Shown here piece after piece: positions 45,480-53,646 of a stretch of 64,000 bases of DNA. The stretch covers positions 1,550,001 through 1,614,000 of the forward strand of contig NZ_CP115396.1 of the NCBI RefSeq assembly GCF_027625995.1, given 5' to 3'. Numbering within the stretch: the stretch's first letter is position 1; every line of letters begins with the position of its first letter. The notes beneath the pieces were generated by a model. The model was not told where the DNA came from and searched no databases. It saw nothing but the letters and a program-made list of their open reading frames with translations. The translations under genes were made by a program, and so were the position numbers. Origin of the DNA: Hymenobacter yonginensis (GTDB taxonomy: Bacteria > Bacteroidota > Bacteroidia > Cytophagales > Hymenobacteraceae).

Positions 45480-45674
45480 ATGCCGAAAATGAAAACCAAG
45501 TCCGGTGCCAAGAAGCGTTTCTCGCTGACGGGTACGGGCAAAATCAAGCGTAAGCACGCTTACAAGAGCCACATCCTGACCAAGAAAACCACCAAGCAGA
45601 AGCGTGCCCTCACGCACGTTGGTCTGGTTAGCTCGGCTGATATGAACCGCGTAAAAGACATGCTTACGATTTAA
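45480..45674 (+). CDS. rpmI: 50S ribosomal protein L35
   Basis: A 64-residue basic protein ([20 protein letters not shown]) with the characteristic [10 protein letters not shown] segment, ending DMLTI. The start at 45480 follows the infC end by 90 bp. It is part of the infC-rpmI-rplT operon common to bacteria. Its expression is often coupled to L20 control. Confidence 0.97.
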   Translation: MPKMKTKSGAKKRFSLTGTGKIKRKHAYKSHILTKKTTKQKRALTHVGLVSSADMNRVKDMLTI

Positions 45675-45740
45675 TTAGTAATTAAGAATCAGCAGTTAAG
45701 CGCGCTTTGATGCCTGATTGTTGATTGTCAATTATTAATT
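45671..45740. repeat. AT-rich imperfect palindromic element between rpmI and rplT
   Basis: Arms 45671-45698 and 45716-45740 are reverse complements with about six mismatches over 26 bases (words aattagtaattaa and ttaatt-type). It sits inside a conserved ribosomal operon, where an insertion is unusual. Confidence 0.6.
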
Positions 45741-45818
45741 CATTTTTTCCACCAGGCGTCCGGCTGAAATAAAAGATGCGGCATTAACCCGCCGCCGGCC
45801 GCCAAAAAACAACTGGTT

Positions 45819-46163
45819 ATGCCAAGAAGTGTCAACCACGCGGCCTCGCGCCACCGTCGGAAAAAGATTATGCGTTTGGCGAAAGGCTATTATGGCCGTC
45901 GCAAAAACGTTTGGACCGTTGCTAAAAACGCCGTTGAGAAAGGCCTGCTCTATGCTTACCGTGACCGTAAGGTTAAGAAGCGTGAGTTCCGTGCCCTCTG
46001 GATCCAGCGTATCAACGCTGGTGCCCGTGAGCATGGCATGTCCTACTCGCAGCTGATGGGCGGTCTGAAGAAGGCTGGCATCGACCTGAACCGTAAAGTT
46101 CTGGCCGACCTCGCCCTGAACCACCCTGCTGCTTTCAAAGGCATCGTGGAGAAAATCAAGTAA
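45819..46163 (+). CDS. rplT: 50S ribosomal protein L20
   Basis: A 114-residue rRNA-binding protein with [20 protein letters not shown] and [22 protein letters not shown], plus the C-terminal globular part [20 protein letters not shown]. In other bacteria L20 represses its own operon by binding the mRNA; whether the AT-rich element upstream plays a part is open. It is the last gene of the translation operon, followed by a strong terminator. Confidence 0.97.
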   Translation: MPRSVNHAASRHRRKKIMRLAKGYYGRRKNVWTVAKNAVEKGLLYAYRDRKVKKREFRALWIQRINAGAREHGMSYSQLMGGLKKAGIDLNRKVLADLALNHPAAFKGIVEKIK

Positions 46164-46184
46164 GCTCCCCGGAGCCTATTTGCC

Positions 46185-46217
46185 AAAAGAGCCTGATCGG
46201 ATAGATCAGGCTCTTTT
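46185..46217 (+). terminator. Terminator of the thrS-rplT operon
   Basis: A 14-bp stem (46185-46198 with 46204-46217) followed by seven T. A clear operon end, also the left border of the variable region. Confidence 0.9.
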
Positions 46218-46315
46218 TTTATGCAGCTAGTTTTTAGTTTCTGCTGCCACGGGCAGGGGAGCCCGTAAGCGTAGGCAAGTAGTAGTGGGGGCCCGTGCAG
46301 CAGCGGCAGGGCGCT

Positions 46316-46744
46316 TTATCTGGTGCGCCCTGCCGCTGCCTGTGCCGCCCGAAGCCATTCCTGCGCTTCGTCTACATTGCCGAACATGTGCATGTGCAGG
46401 CGGCCGCCGATGCCTAAAAACATGGAGCGGGCCGAATCAGCCGCTAATGACTCCGTACTGACAACATGGGCAAAGTGCGTGAGGCCGGCTTCCGTGGCGC
46501 GCGGCGCCCAGTTGTTTGCAATCCAGTCCACAGCGTGGTCCCAGGGGCCCAGCACCTGCCGGTTATCATTGAGCAGATACGCGCACTGATTTTCGCGGAT
46601 GGGAAACAAACACGCATCGGCCCCCGCCAGCACCCCGGTGTAGGTCTGGTAGCCAATCCAGTTGTTGTGTACCCACTTATTAGCGGCATCGTAATCGATG
46701 GTCAGGTAGACCTTGCCGAAGCCATTAGTTAATTCAGTGAGCAT
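46316..46744 (-). CDS. STAS/SpoIIAA-like small protein (family member 3)
   Basis: A 142-residue protein of the same family as 28670, 29104 and 57053. It holds KVYLTIDYDAANKWVHNNW, CAYLLNDNRQVLGPWDHAVDW and ANNWAPRATEAGLTHFAHVV. A C-terminal helix (VDEAQEWLRAAQ) follows. The NWAPRA motif matches the 29104 member. No catalytic residues are seen, and function is unknown. It is the first gene of the variable region. Confidence 0.62.
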   Translation of the reverse strand: MLTELTNGFGKVYLTIDYDAANKWVHNNWIGYQTYTGVLAGADACLFPIRENQCAYLLNDNRQVLGPWDHAVDWIANNWAPRATEAGLTHFAHVVSTESLAADSARSMFLGIGGRLHMHMFGNVDEAQEWLRAAQAAAGRTR

Positions 46745-47053
46745 GGGTGTGGTGCAGAAGGTGGACAGCTGTTGTCGATAATGTGGAATTTACCAGTCAA
46801 GCTGGGCCCAAAGAGGTATTCGGTGCCCTAAGCTCGCGGCCTGTTGCAAATCTACACCTAGCTGAATGGATTACTACTATTGGAAAAGCACATTTGCAGG
46901 CCGAAAAAGCGGTTTTACTAGCTGCGGCGATGCAGGTTTTGGGCACGTTTATGATAAAAATGTGCCGTTCTCACAGCCCGTTTGGCGGACCGTCGGGGGA
47001 AATTCTATCACTTGTTTGGGCAATTCAGTCAAATACGGTGCTGCCGCCGAAAT
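46745..47053. other. Gene-poor, AT-richer gap
   Basis: About 310 bp with lower GC than its neighbours. A possible minus-strand -7 box (TAGATTTG, at 46847-46854) could serve the 46316 gene. No coding frame was convincing. Confidence 0.4.
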
Positions 47054-47380
47054 TTAAGAACTGGCGAGGTCGTCATCCAGTGTTGTCATGATGGCTGCTC
47101 GTAGCGCGGAATTGATGGACCGCCATTTCGGGCAGCCATGCTCGTCAGAGCGCAACTCGGATAGGGAGGAGAGCTGCTGCTCGAGCATTGACAGATTCTG
47201 CAGCAACTGGTGCCGCTGCCCTGCTGAAAGCAGGCTGGGATAGAGTAGGTGCAGTAGCGGGATGGTGGAGGCGAGGGCGGCGCGTAGTGCCTTGCGTTCG
47301 GCCGACCCGTAACAGACAGTTGCGTGGGGTGCCAGGTCAACTACAATGCGGCGCAGGTCAACGAAAATGGTGTGTGGCAT
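47054..47380 (-). CDS. Small helical protein of unknown function
   Basis: A 108-residue protein (start 47380). The sequence is helical and leucine-rich: ERKALRAALASTIPLLHLLYP, then LLSAGQRHQLLQNLSMLEQQLSSLSEL. It lacks signal and membrane segments. It resembles in style the small proteins at 51783, 52548, 53647 and 54099. I cannot assign a family. Coding is likely but not certain. Confidence 0.5.
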   Translation of the reverse strand: MPHTIFVDLRRIVVDLAPHATVCYGSAERKALRAALASTIPLLHLLYPSLLSAGQRHQLLQNLSMLEQQLSSLSELRSDEHGCPKWRSINSALRAAIMTTLDDDLASS

Positions 47381-47579
47381 GGGGAGGAGCGGTAGGCTAG
47401 GAAGCAACCCATGCGGCGCGAGGGCACAGTACACTTCCTGCTAACGGGGATTGGCAATGGGTGGGCAAGAACCTGCAAAAATATAGGGCCCACCCGACTA
47501 GAGGGCGCAAGAAACTGTGCTGTTTGCGGGTGTAAGGGGATTGAGCGGTATTTTGCGGCTTCCTTTCCTGCACTTACCT

Positions 47580-48677
47580 ATGCCCGCTGCAAACAATACA
47601 CCTGCTTCGCTACCGCTGCCCTCCCAGCATTTCGCCGTGCTCGATGGCCTGCGCGGCATTGCTGCCCTGGCCGTGGTGGTGTACCACTTCATGGAAATCG
47701 TGGTGCCCGATTACGAGCACCTCTTCATTGCCCACGCCTACCTGGCCGTCGATTTCTTTTTCTGCCTCTCCGGCTTTGTGATGGCCTGCGCCTACGACAC
47801 GCGCCTGGAGAAGATAGGCATCGGAGCCTTCCTGTGGCGCCGGCTAATTCGCCTGCATCCGCTGGTGCTGGTGGGCTCGCTGCTCGGCCTGCTCACGTTC
47901 CGCCTCGACCCCTTCAGTGACGTGTACGCCGCATATGCCGGCCGGGCCTGGCAGGTATTTCTAGCCTCATGCCTGCTGATTCCTTTCCCGGTGATGCCCG
48001 AGCGCACCTTCAACCTGTTCCCGCTCAATGCGCCCACGTGGTCGTTGTTCTGGGAGTACTTGGCCAACATTGTCTATACGCTGGTGCTGGTGCGCGTGCG
48101 GCCGCGCCTGCTATACGTGCTCACGCTGCTGGCCGCCGCAGTCCTGATCTACCAGGCCACGCTGGTGCCGAACCTGAGCATTGGCTGGGACCGGAATACG
48201 TTTTGGGGCGGCGCCGTGCGCGTGAGCTACTCGTTTCTGATGGGCTTGGTGCTGTACCGGGCCCGCTGGATCCTGTCCAACCGCCTCGGGTTTGTGGGCG
48301 TAGGGCTGCTGCTGCTGGCGGGCCTGCTGTTTCCCTACCGCAGCAACCTAACCGGGCTCACGGACTCGCTGACCGTGCTCGTATATTTTCCCTTGTTGGT
48401 GGCTCTGGGGGCAGGCACGCATCTGGCCCCGCGCCTGGCCAAGGCCTGCCACTGGCTCGGGGAGCTTTCCTACCCGCTCTATATGGTGCACTACCCGTTT
48501 GTGTGGGTCTTTTTAAGCTACGTGGCCACGCAGAAGCCGCCTATGAGTACGCTGGCTTGGCTGGTGCCAACCGCCACGCTGGCCCTGGTGGGACTGGCCT
48601 ACCTGCTGCTGGTGACCGTGGACGCGCCGCTGCGCCGCTACCTGAGTAAACGCCAGGCCCTGACAAAGGCAGGGTAA
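47580..48677 (+). CDS. Acyltransferase 3 family membrane protein (OafA/YrhL-like)
   Basis: A 365-residue integral membrane acyltransferase (ATG at 47580). The N-terminus shows LDGLRGIAALAVVVYHFME, with the characteristic R/H pair and FFFCLSGFVMA. About ten hydrophobic helices follow, and the end has KACHWLGELSYPLYMVHYPFVW. These enzymes O-acylate surface sugars or peptidoglycan. A remnant of a deleted porin gene begins directly after its stop codon. Confidence 0.9.
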   Translation: MPAANNTPASLPLPSQHFAVLDGLRGIAALAVVVYHFMEIVVPDYEHLFIAHAYLAVDFFFCLSGFVMACAYDTRLEKIGIGAFLWRRLIRLHPLVLVGSLLGLLTFRLDPFSDVYAAYAGRAWQVFLASCLLIPFPVMPERTFNLFPLNAPTWSLFWEYLANIVYTLVLVRVRPRLLYVLTLLAAAVLIYQATLVPNLSIGWDRNTFWGGAVRVSYSFLMGLVLYRARWILSNRLGFVGVGLLLLAGLLFPYRSNLTGLTDSLTVLVYFPLLVALGAGTHLAPRLAKACHWLGELSYPLYMVHYPFVWVFLSYVATQKPPMSTLAWLVPTATLALVGLAYLLLVTVDAPLRRYLSKRQALTKAG

Positions 48678-48678
48678 G

Positions 48679-48740
48679 GCTGCTGGGCGCCATCACCGGC
48701 GCGCAGGTTCAGCTTACCTTTGGCTAGACCGGAGTAGCGC
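48679..48740 (+). pseudogene. Deletion remnant of an outer-membrane barrel gene
   Basis: The 60 bp after the acyltransferase stop contain a match to the signal-cleavage region of the intact gene at 49415 (the remnant reads TGAQVQLTFG, the intact gene TGAQAQLTFG). This is joined directly to a match of that gene's 3' end and trailer (agcca/accgg agtagcgc). The joint lies at a shared ggc. Nearly all of a paralogous porin has been lost. Confidence 0.75.
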
Positions 48741-48748
48741 ATACGTAT

Positions 48749-48783
48749 AAAAAGGCCTGCCAGAAACTCTGGCAGGCCTTTTT
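48749..48783. terminator. Terminator (copy 1 of a duplicated unit)
   Basis: Stem 48749-48763 with 48769-48783. It closely matches the hairpin at 50172-50208, in line with duplication of the whole neighbourhood. Confidence 0.87.
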
Positions 48784-48803
48784 GTGGGGGAGGCCTGCAC
48801 CAG

Positions 48804-49130
48804 CTACTGGCGCGGGCGCTTAAGAAAGTAGCGGTTGGGCTCGTTAGCCAGCGGGGAAACTTCCCAGCCCTGGGTGGCCAGAAAGTTGAGGGCGGCGGCC
48901 TCATTAAGGAACTCCTTATCGCGGCCGCCCTCTTGGTAGCGTCTGAGCTTGGGGTTGGGTGTGATGCCATCGACGATGATGAGCTTGGCGCCACCGCCGA
49001 GCTGGCTGACGGTGTAAGCGAAACCGTACTGCGTGGTGGCAGCAGCAGCGGCGGGCGTTTCGCTTGGCGTCTGGGCCAGGGCGGCGAGCGGCGCGGTTAG
49101 CAGCAGCAGGCAGAGATAATGACGACGCAT
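48804..49130 (-). CDS. Small secreted protein, DUF4177-like C-terminus (copy 1)
   Basis: A 108-residue protein with a signal peptide (RRHYLCLLLLTAPLAALAQ). The mature part includes AKLIIVDGITPNPKLRRYQEGGRDKEFL, then AAALNFLATQGWEVSPL and YFLKRP. The end resembles the DUF4177 pattern (ALNxLGxxGWE…LKR). A paralogue lies at 50229. Both lie directly left of a shared-type terminator. Function is unknown. Confidence 0.68.
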   Translation of the reverse strand: MRRHYLCLLLLTAPLAALAQTPSETPAAAAATTQYGFAYTVSQLGGGAKLIIVDGITPNPKLRRYQEGGRDKEFLNEAAALNFLATQGWEVSPLANEPNRYFLKRPRQ

Positions 49131-49414
49131 AACAGAAGACGGGTTAGCGGATAAAGAATCATGTGAGGAACGCACCTACGCGCAAATACTGCTCCAGAGT
49201 CCAGGAATGCCGAGCGATTCGGGGCGGGCACGGTGTGCTTCGCGGCTGCCATGCCGGGGAAAGAGAACTACGTGCTGCTCTGAGTGGGGCAGCAGCAATG
49301 GAAAAACGATATACAATAAAAGACCGATACAGCCAGTTAGAAAGGCCTCGCCCTCGCCGGCTGGCAGCGGCCGGTGGGTTTACCGTGTCACATCATCCCT
49401 TACCTATTCTATCC

Positions 49415-50152
49415 ATGCATATTTTTCTTCGCCACGGGCTGCTCGGAAGCGCCTTGCTACTGAGCGCCACCACCGGCGCGCAGGCCCAACTCACCTTCGG
49501 CCCGCGCGTGGGCCTGAACGCCACCACCATCCACTACGACTTCGGCGACTGCCGGGAGCCGGAAACCAGTCTGCACACGGGCCTGCAGGCGGGCCTGAGC
49601 CTGAATGCGCAGTTTGGCAAGCTGGCCGTGCAGCCCTCGCTGCTCTACTCCCAGCGTGGGGGCAAGAGCACGGCCACTGCTTCGGACACGTACGCCGATA
49701 CCACCCGCACGTTCGACTTCCGCAACACAACGCGCCTGCACTATCTGGAGCTGCCAGTGAACCTGGTCTACAGCACGAAGGGAGCACAAGGCGGGTTCCA
49801 GGTGTTTGCCGGCCCGTACGTGGCCCTGGGGCTGGGCGGCCGACAGACCACCGATATGGACGTCACCATCCAGGCTGGCGCGCAGCGTACTACCTACGCC
49901 GATACCTTTTTTCAGAACGTCGACTTCACCAACAAGCGCGGCGAGGTCAGCCAGGTAGAATACCTGCAGGCGCTGGATGCGGGCCTCAACTTTGGGGTCG
50001 GCTACAAGCTGGGCGGGCTGCAGGCGCAGCTGGGCTACGGGCTGGGGCTGCGTAACATGATCCTGGACTACCCGGACGGCCGGTCGCCGATGCCGGAAGG
50101 GAAATCCTACAACCGCGGCCTGCACTTCTCGCTGGCTTATTTCCTCGGCTAA
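49415..50152 (+). CDS. Outer-membrane beta-barrel protein (PorT/OMP_b-brl_2-like)
   Basis: A 245-residue barrel (start at 49415, MHIFLRHGLLGSALLL). Signal cleavage is after GAQAQ. Strands alternate, such as LTFGPRVGLNATTIHYDF, GLQAGLSLNAQFGKLAVQPSLLYSQRGGK, and TRLHYLELPVNLVYS, which is a PorT-type hallmark. The end strand is GLHFSLAYFLG. A deleted copy of the same gene lies at 48679-48740. Substrates are unknown. Confidence 0.85.
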   Translation: MHIFLRHGLLGSALLLSATTGAQAQLTFGPRVGLNATTIHYDFGDCREPETSLHTGLQAGLSLNAQFGKLAVQPSLLYSQRGGKSTATASDTYADTTRTFDFRNTTRLHYLELPVNLVYSTKGAQGGFQVFAGPYVALGLGGRQTTDMDVTIQAGAQRTTYADTFFQNVDFTNKRGEVSQVEYLQALDAGLNFGVGYKLGGLQAQLGYGLGLRNMILDYPDGRSPMPEGKSYNRGLHFSLAYFLG

Positions 50153-50171
50153 GCCAGAGTAGCGCGTAATC

Positions 50172-50208
50172 AAAAAAGGCCTGTCAGAAACTCTGGCAGG
50201 CCTTTTTT
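50172..50208. terminator. Terminator (copy 2 of the duplicated unit)
   Basis: Stem 50172-50187 with 50193-50208, T6 tail. It is shared by the barrel gene and the minus-strand 50229 gene. Confidence 0.87.
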
Positions 50209-50228
50209 GTGGGGGAGCCGGGCACCGA

Positions 50229-50561
50229 CTACCGACGCGGGCGCTTAAGCAAGTAGCGGTGGCCCTCACCCCCAGTGGGCATGATTTCCCAGCCCTGGGC
50301 GGCGAGGAAGTTGAGCACGGCGGCCTGATCGACAAAGATCTTGTCGCGGCCGTCCTCTTCGTAGTTTTTGAGCTTGGGGTTGGGCGTCACGCCATCGATG
50401 AGGATGAGCTTGCAGTTGCTGAGTGTTCCGGAAGGATTGATGTAGGCGACGCCGTAGTGGAAGGGGGTAGCAGAAGCGGCCAGCACCTCGCTCGGCGTCT
50501 GGGCCAGGGCGGCGGAGAGGGGAGCGAGTACGAGCAGCAGGGAGAGGAAACGACGACGCAT
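50229..50561 (-). CDS. Small secreted protein, DUF4177-like C-terminus (copy 2)
   Basis: A 110-residue paralogue of the 48804 gene. It has the same signal type (RRRFLSLLLVLAPLSAALAQTPSE), KLILIDGVTPNPKLKNYEEDGRD, and AAVLNFLAAQGWEIMP with YLLKRPRR at the end. The body is nearly colinear with copy 1. Duplication of a segment with barrel gene, terminator and this gene explains the pair. Confidence 0.68.
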   Translation of the reverse strand: MRRRFLSLLLVLAPLSAALAQTPSEVLAASATPFHYGVAYINPSGTLSNCKLILIDGVTPNPKLKNYEEDGRDKIFVDQAAVLNFLAAQGWEIMPTGGEGHRYLLKRPRR

Positions 50562-50633
50562 AGCGGAAGAAGAAAGGGTAGTGGATATGGGGAACGAGGC
50601 ACCGGCACGCATACTACTATTTAATGAAGTGTT

Positions 50634-51044
50634 TTAAAAAGTTATTTTTTCCGCCTCCGTAGCCACTGGTCGGCGCAGTAGTAGGTCACGGGCGACGATG
50701 ACAGCTGCCCAAGCCTGCAAAGCGGTACACAGCAGATTAAGCATGATTTGGTGCCACGGCATACCGAGGTAGTGGGGCAGCCGCATCAGATAGAGTACCG
50801 TGCTTGGAATAGTGAATAGCAGCAACACAACTTTGGCCCAGCAGCGACCTACCCGTATGGCCCAGCTCATACCGACCAGTAGTGGATGTGTGAGAAGTAG
50901 TGTGACGTGAAATGTGTTCTGGCTGACATGAGGCGTGGGCTTGAAGGGCGTCTGGTAGCATAGGAGGCTAATGGTAGAAACGCCCAGGCCAATCAGATAT
51001 AGATTCGACGCCTTGATGTCGTTCTTACGAATCGTGACTGCCAT
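50634..51044 (-). CDS. Four-helix membrane protein (pair member 1)
   Basis: A 136-residue protein with predicted helices at about 14-30, 42-62, 68-90 and 95-118. A polar segment (MAVTIRKNDIKASN) begins it. The core GRCWAKVVLLLFTIPSTVLYLMRLP parallels the segment of the neighbouring gene, so the two are distant paralogues. Two bases separate the genes. No family is known to me. Confidence 0.65.
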   Translation of the reverse strand: MAVTIRKNDIKASNLYLIGLGVSTISLLCYQTPFKPTPHVSQNTFHVTLLLTHPLLVGMSWAIRVGRCWAKVVLLLFTIPSTVLYLMRLPHYLGMPWHQIMLNLLCTALQAWAAVIVARDLLLRRPVATEAEKITF

Positions 51045-51045
51045 A

Positions 51046-51498
51046 TCAGTTCACCCCGTTATGCTCGCCCTCAGTAACCCCAGCAGCAGAACGGCGGGTG
51101 AGTGTATCCCGGAACATAAAAAAGGCAACGCTGAGCATGAGGGCAAGGCCAAACCAGTTGCGGCTCGCAACCCAGAAGCTCTGGTGCAGCAGGGCAGAGG
51201 CGGATCTACCGAAGTAGTAAAGGATATAGGTCAGAAATAACCCATAGAGCACCTTCGTCCACGTCTTGCCGGCGCGGATACTGAAGCCGACGGTAATAAA
51301 CAGGACGACTTCTGCCAGGCACATAAGCACAATGCCCGCAATGAATCCGTAGCCCAGGTTTGGGTGCTTGGCTGGGCCGAGTGGCTGGGGCACCAGCATA
51401 TAAATTGCAGGCACCGCATAGACAGCCACTGCTACAAAATAGAGCGCAGCAGCTATATAATTGTTGTTGCGTAAGGATAGGGGCATTGATGATATCAA
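51046..51498 (-). CDS. Four-helix membrane protein (pair member 2)
   Basis: A 150-residue protein with four predicted helices. The repeated core reads AGKTWTKVLYGLFLTYILYYFGRSAS, which aligns with the downstream partner. A hydrophilic start (SLRNNNY) and a charged tail (RRSAAGVTEGEHNG) flank the membrane part. It is cotranscribed with the 50634 gene with almost no gap. Function is unknown. Confidence 0.65.
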   Translation of the reverse strand: MISSMPLSLRNNNYIAAALYFVAVAVYAVPAIYMLVPQPLGPAKHPNLGYGFIAGIVLMCLAEVVLFITVGFSIRAGKTWTKVLYGLFLTYILYYFGRSASALLHQSFWVASRNWFGLALMLSVAFFMFRDTLTRRSAAGVTEGEHNGVN

Positions 51499-51596
51499 GA
51501 TTACTTACTTAACTGCATCTACTGCAACTAGCTGATTAGCTTCTTTTCCCCGAGCTGGGATTCTAGCCTTTCCACCTCATAGCGTAGCGCCTTTTC

Positions 51597-51760
51597 TTGA
51601 AGTCCGCAATTGCTGCGCTGCTGCGGGAGCGAGGCTACGCCTGTACCCATATTTTTGACCCCACCGGAGCCGTGTCGGTGCGCGGCCCCCGCGTTGGCCC
51701 CGGGTAGGAGCCGCTGTGTGAGGCGCACTACCAGCTCGTGCCCGCCCACTGGGGGCCTTG
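51597..51760 (+). pseudogene. Decayed coding fragment
   Basis: One frame reads AIAALLRERGYACTHIFDPTGAV and VRGPRVGPG, then an in-frame stop, then EPLCEAHYQLVPAHWGPC. The sequence looks coding but is broken and has no start. I do not recognise the parent gene. Low confidence. Confidence 0.35.
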
Positions 51761-51782
51761 CCCACTACCGAAGCCTGCTTCC

Positions 51783-52145
51783 TTATTCGGGAGCCGGGCC
51801 AATGCGCCGCCGCACTCGCCGCTTGGGAGCAGCTGCTTCCGCTGACTCCAGTGGTGGCGCCTGCGGTGCCTGTGGCGGCTGCCAGAGCTGATGCAGCAGC
51901 AGCAGGCCTTCGAGCAGCAGTAGGCGCTCCTCTTCCCAGCTGCGGTGCGTGTGGGGCGAGGGAGCCAGCAGCTCCAGCAGCTCGTCGGCCCGGTAGGGCA
52001 CGTGCGGCTCCTGCGGCAGATAGGTAAACAGAAACACGCGGGCCTGCTCCAGCACACTGTCGCGGCCAGCATTCCCGGTGTCGGAGGCCTCAGCCAGCTG
52101 CTGGCCCAGGGTACTCAGATGAGAAGCAAGCTCGTCAGCAGTCAT
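51783..52145 (-). CDS. Small helical protein with basic tail
   Basis: A 120-residue protein (start at 52145, MTADELASHLSTLGQQ). It is helical and Leu/Glu-rich, includes ADELLELLAPSPHTHRSWEEERLLLLEGLLLLHQLW, and ends in a basic stretch (KRRVRRRIGPAPE). It resembles the proteins at 47054, 52548, 53647 and 54099 in size and composition. Unknown role; coding likely. Confidence 0.45.
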   Translation of the reverse strand: MTADELASHLSTLGQQLAEASDTGNAGRDSVLEQARVFLFTYLPQEPHVPYRADELLELLAPSPHTHRSWEEERLLLLEGLLLLHQLWQPPQAPQAPPLESAEAAAPKRRVRRRIGPAPE

Positions 52146-52195
52146 CGGCAAACACATACATACGCGTTTCAAATCTAGTCTTTTTCCCCGTTCTC

Positions 52196-52460
52196 ATGAT
52201 GGAAAAACAGAAATACTATGCCCTGCTCTCCCTTGTGTGCGAGATACTGCCGCACTACGCCGTTGCTCGGGCCATCTGGGCCGGCTACGGGCAGCGGTAC
52301 GCCTCGGCCGCCACGCGTCTGGGCCACGTCAAACAAGGCAGGTGGCCCACCTGCCCGACCTAGTCGCGCTGGTGGAGGCCTCCACCAGCGCGAGTTCCTG
52401 ATTCCGGACGCGTTGCGCCCCGAGAGCACGGCCGTGCAAGCGCCTTCGCTGCCCGCCTAA
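52196..52460 (+). pseudogene. Frameshifted small gene
   Basis: From the ATG at 52196 the frame reads MEKQKYYALLSLVCEILPHYAV, then WAGYGQRYASAATRLGHVKQ. It then needs a shift to read VAHLPDLVALVEA, and a second shift to read HQREFLIPDALRPES up to the stop at 52460. Pieces join into one coherent protein of about 85 residues. It is a broken or programmed-frameshift gene, or holds two sequencing errors. Confidence 0.6.
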
Positions 52461-52547
52461 CGCCCCCGTCAATTGAAACGCAGCACAGACACGGACGCCG
52501 GTCGCCGCCGATGATGCTCGCCCTGCGGGCTGCCAGGGCTGGCCAGC

Positions 52548-52838
52548 CTAGAGCAGTTGCACGGCCTTGCCCAGCATGTAGGCATACTGCTGTCGGTCGG
52601 CGGCCGTCAGCAGGGCTGGGCTGTCCGGGCCCAGCAGCCGCTCCTGCACGCTCAGCAGGTAGGCGCGGCACTGCGCAACGGCGCTCAGCTCGGGGGCCAG
52701 CAGCGACTGCGCCAGCAAGGTGGTTAGCACGTGAATCCACTCGGCGTGCAATTCCAGCAGCCGAGCCGTGGGGGTGGGATACAACAGCACCTCAATCATC
52801 TGCTGCTGTATGGTCTTGATTTCCTGTGTTGTAGGCAT
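52548..52838 (-). CDS. Small helical protein
   Basis: A 96-residue protein (ATG at 52838). It is helical: EIKTIQQQMIEVLLYPTPTARLLELHAEW, then LLAPELSAVAQCRAYLLSVQERLLG, ending LLTAADRQQYAYMLGKAVQLL. One more member of the cluster of small minus-strand helical proteins. No function or family can be given. Confidence 0.5.
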   Translation of the reverse strand: MPTTQEIKTIQQQMIEVLLYPTPTARLLELHAEWIHVLTTLLAQSLLAPELSAVAQCRAYLLSVQERLLGPDSPALLTAADRQQYAYMLGKAVQLL

Positions 52839-53036
52839 CAAAAAAATATAGGGGTGAAGCTGATTCTGCCGGGGTTATCCGGCGGTCAATACCTATAGCT
52901 TCAACCGGCAAAATGTGCCCATACGTTCCCCAAAAGGCTTTTTTGTGTAGCCGCTCACTCCCAGTTACATACCTCCGGCGCCCGACGCTCGCCCTCTTTA
53001 TTTGAGAAGTCGTTCACCTTTTCTTCCTATATCCTT

Positions 53037-53583
53037 ATGCACCTCAACTCCGCCCCCACGCCGCCGGCCCGCCGCCCGTGCCTGCGTGATCTGGCCACGC
53101 TTACGGCCACGCTGCTGCCCCGGCTCTGGTGACGCTCGCTTCGTTGCCGGAGTTCGAGCGCCGCTGCCACGAAATCAACACCACCCACCCACAGTACCGC
53201 GAGGAAACGCCGCTGGTGGTGGCCTACGAGTACCGTATCCACGACCAACTCAGCGGCGCGTTGCGCCTGGCCGGCCCGCTGGCGGCCGGCAGCTCGCTGC
53301 TCGTGGACGCGCAACTGGCCTCCTGCGCAAGAAAAGGGCTTCGACACCCTCGTTTCACTCACCGATACCCACACCCCAGCTCATCTTAGGCTACACAAAC
53401 CAGCGCGCCACCTGACAGGTACGTCAGCGGCACCATGCCGCCGGCCATGCGCGCGGCGTAGTAGGAGGAGGGAGGCCTAGCGCAGCAAGTGCTGCTGGTG
53501 CCTACGCTGCCGGCCGGCATCCGCGAAATCGACCTCTCCGACTGCCGTCGCGAGTTTCAGCTGCTGCTGCCGCTGGCTGCCTG
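53037..53583 (+). pseudogene. Decayed gene with several frame breaks
   Basis: Coding-like pieces follow one another in changing frames: LRDLATLTATLLPRLW then a stop, ASLPEFERRCHEIN with TPLVVAYEYRIHDQLSGALRL, KGFDTLVSLTDTH, LILGYTNQRAT, DRYVSGTMPPAMRAA, and VPTLPAGIREIDLSDCRREF at the end. At least four lesions are needed to explain it. The parent family is not recognised. Confidence 0.55.
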
Positions 53584-53646
53584 ATGCCCATGCCACGCAC
53601 TATTCTACGCTACGGCCCGGGTCTGCCGCGGCCCTGTTGGTTGCCC

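Noticed and set aside
46747-47091. A 114-codon frame in an AT-richer gap
   Set aside because: Non-standard composition, no promoter and overlap with the 47054 gene on the other strand.
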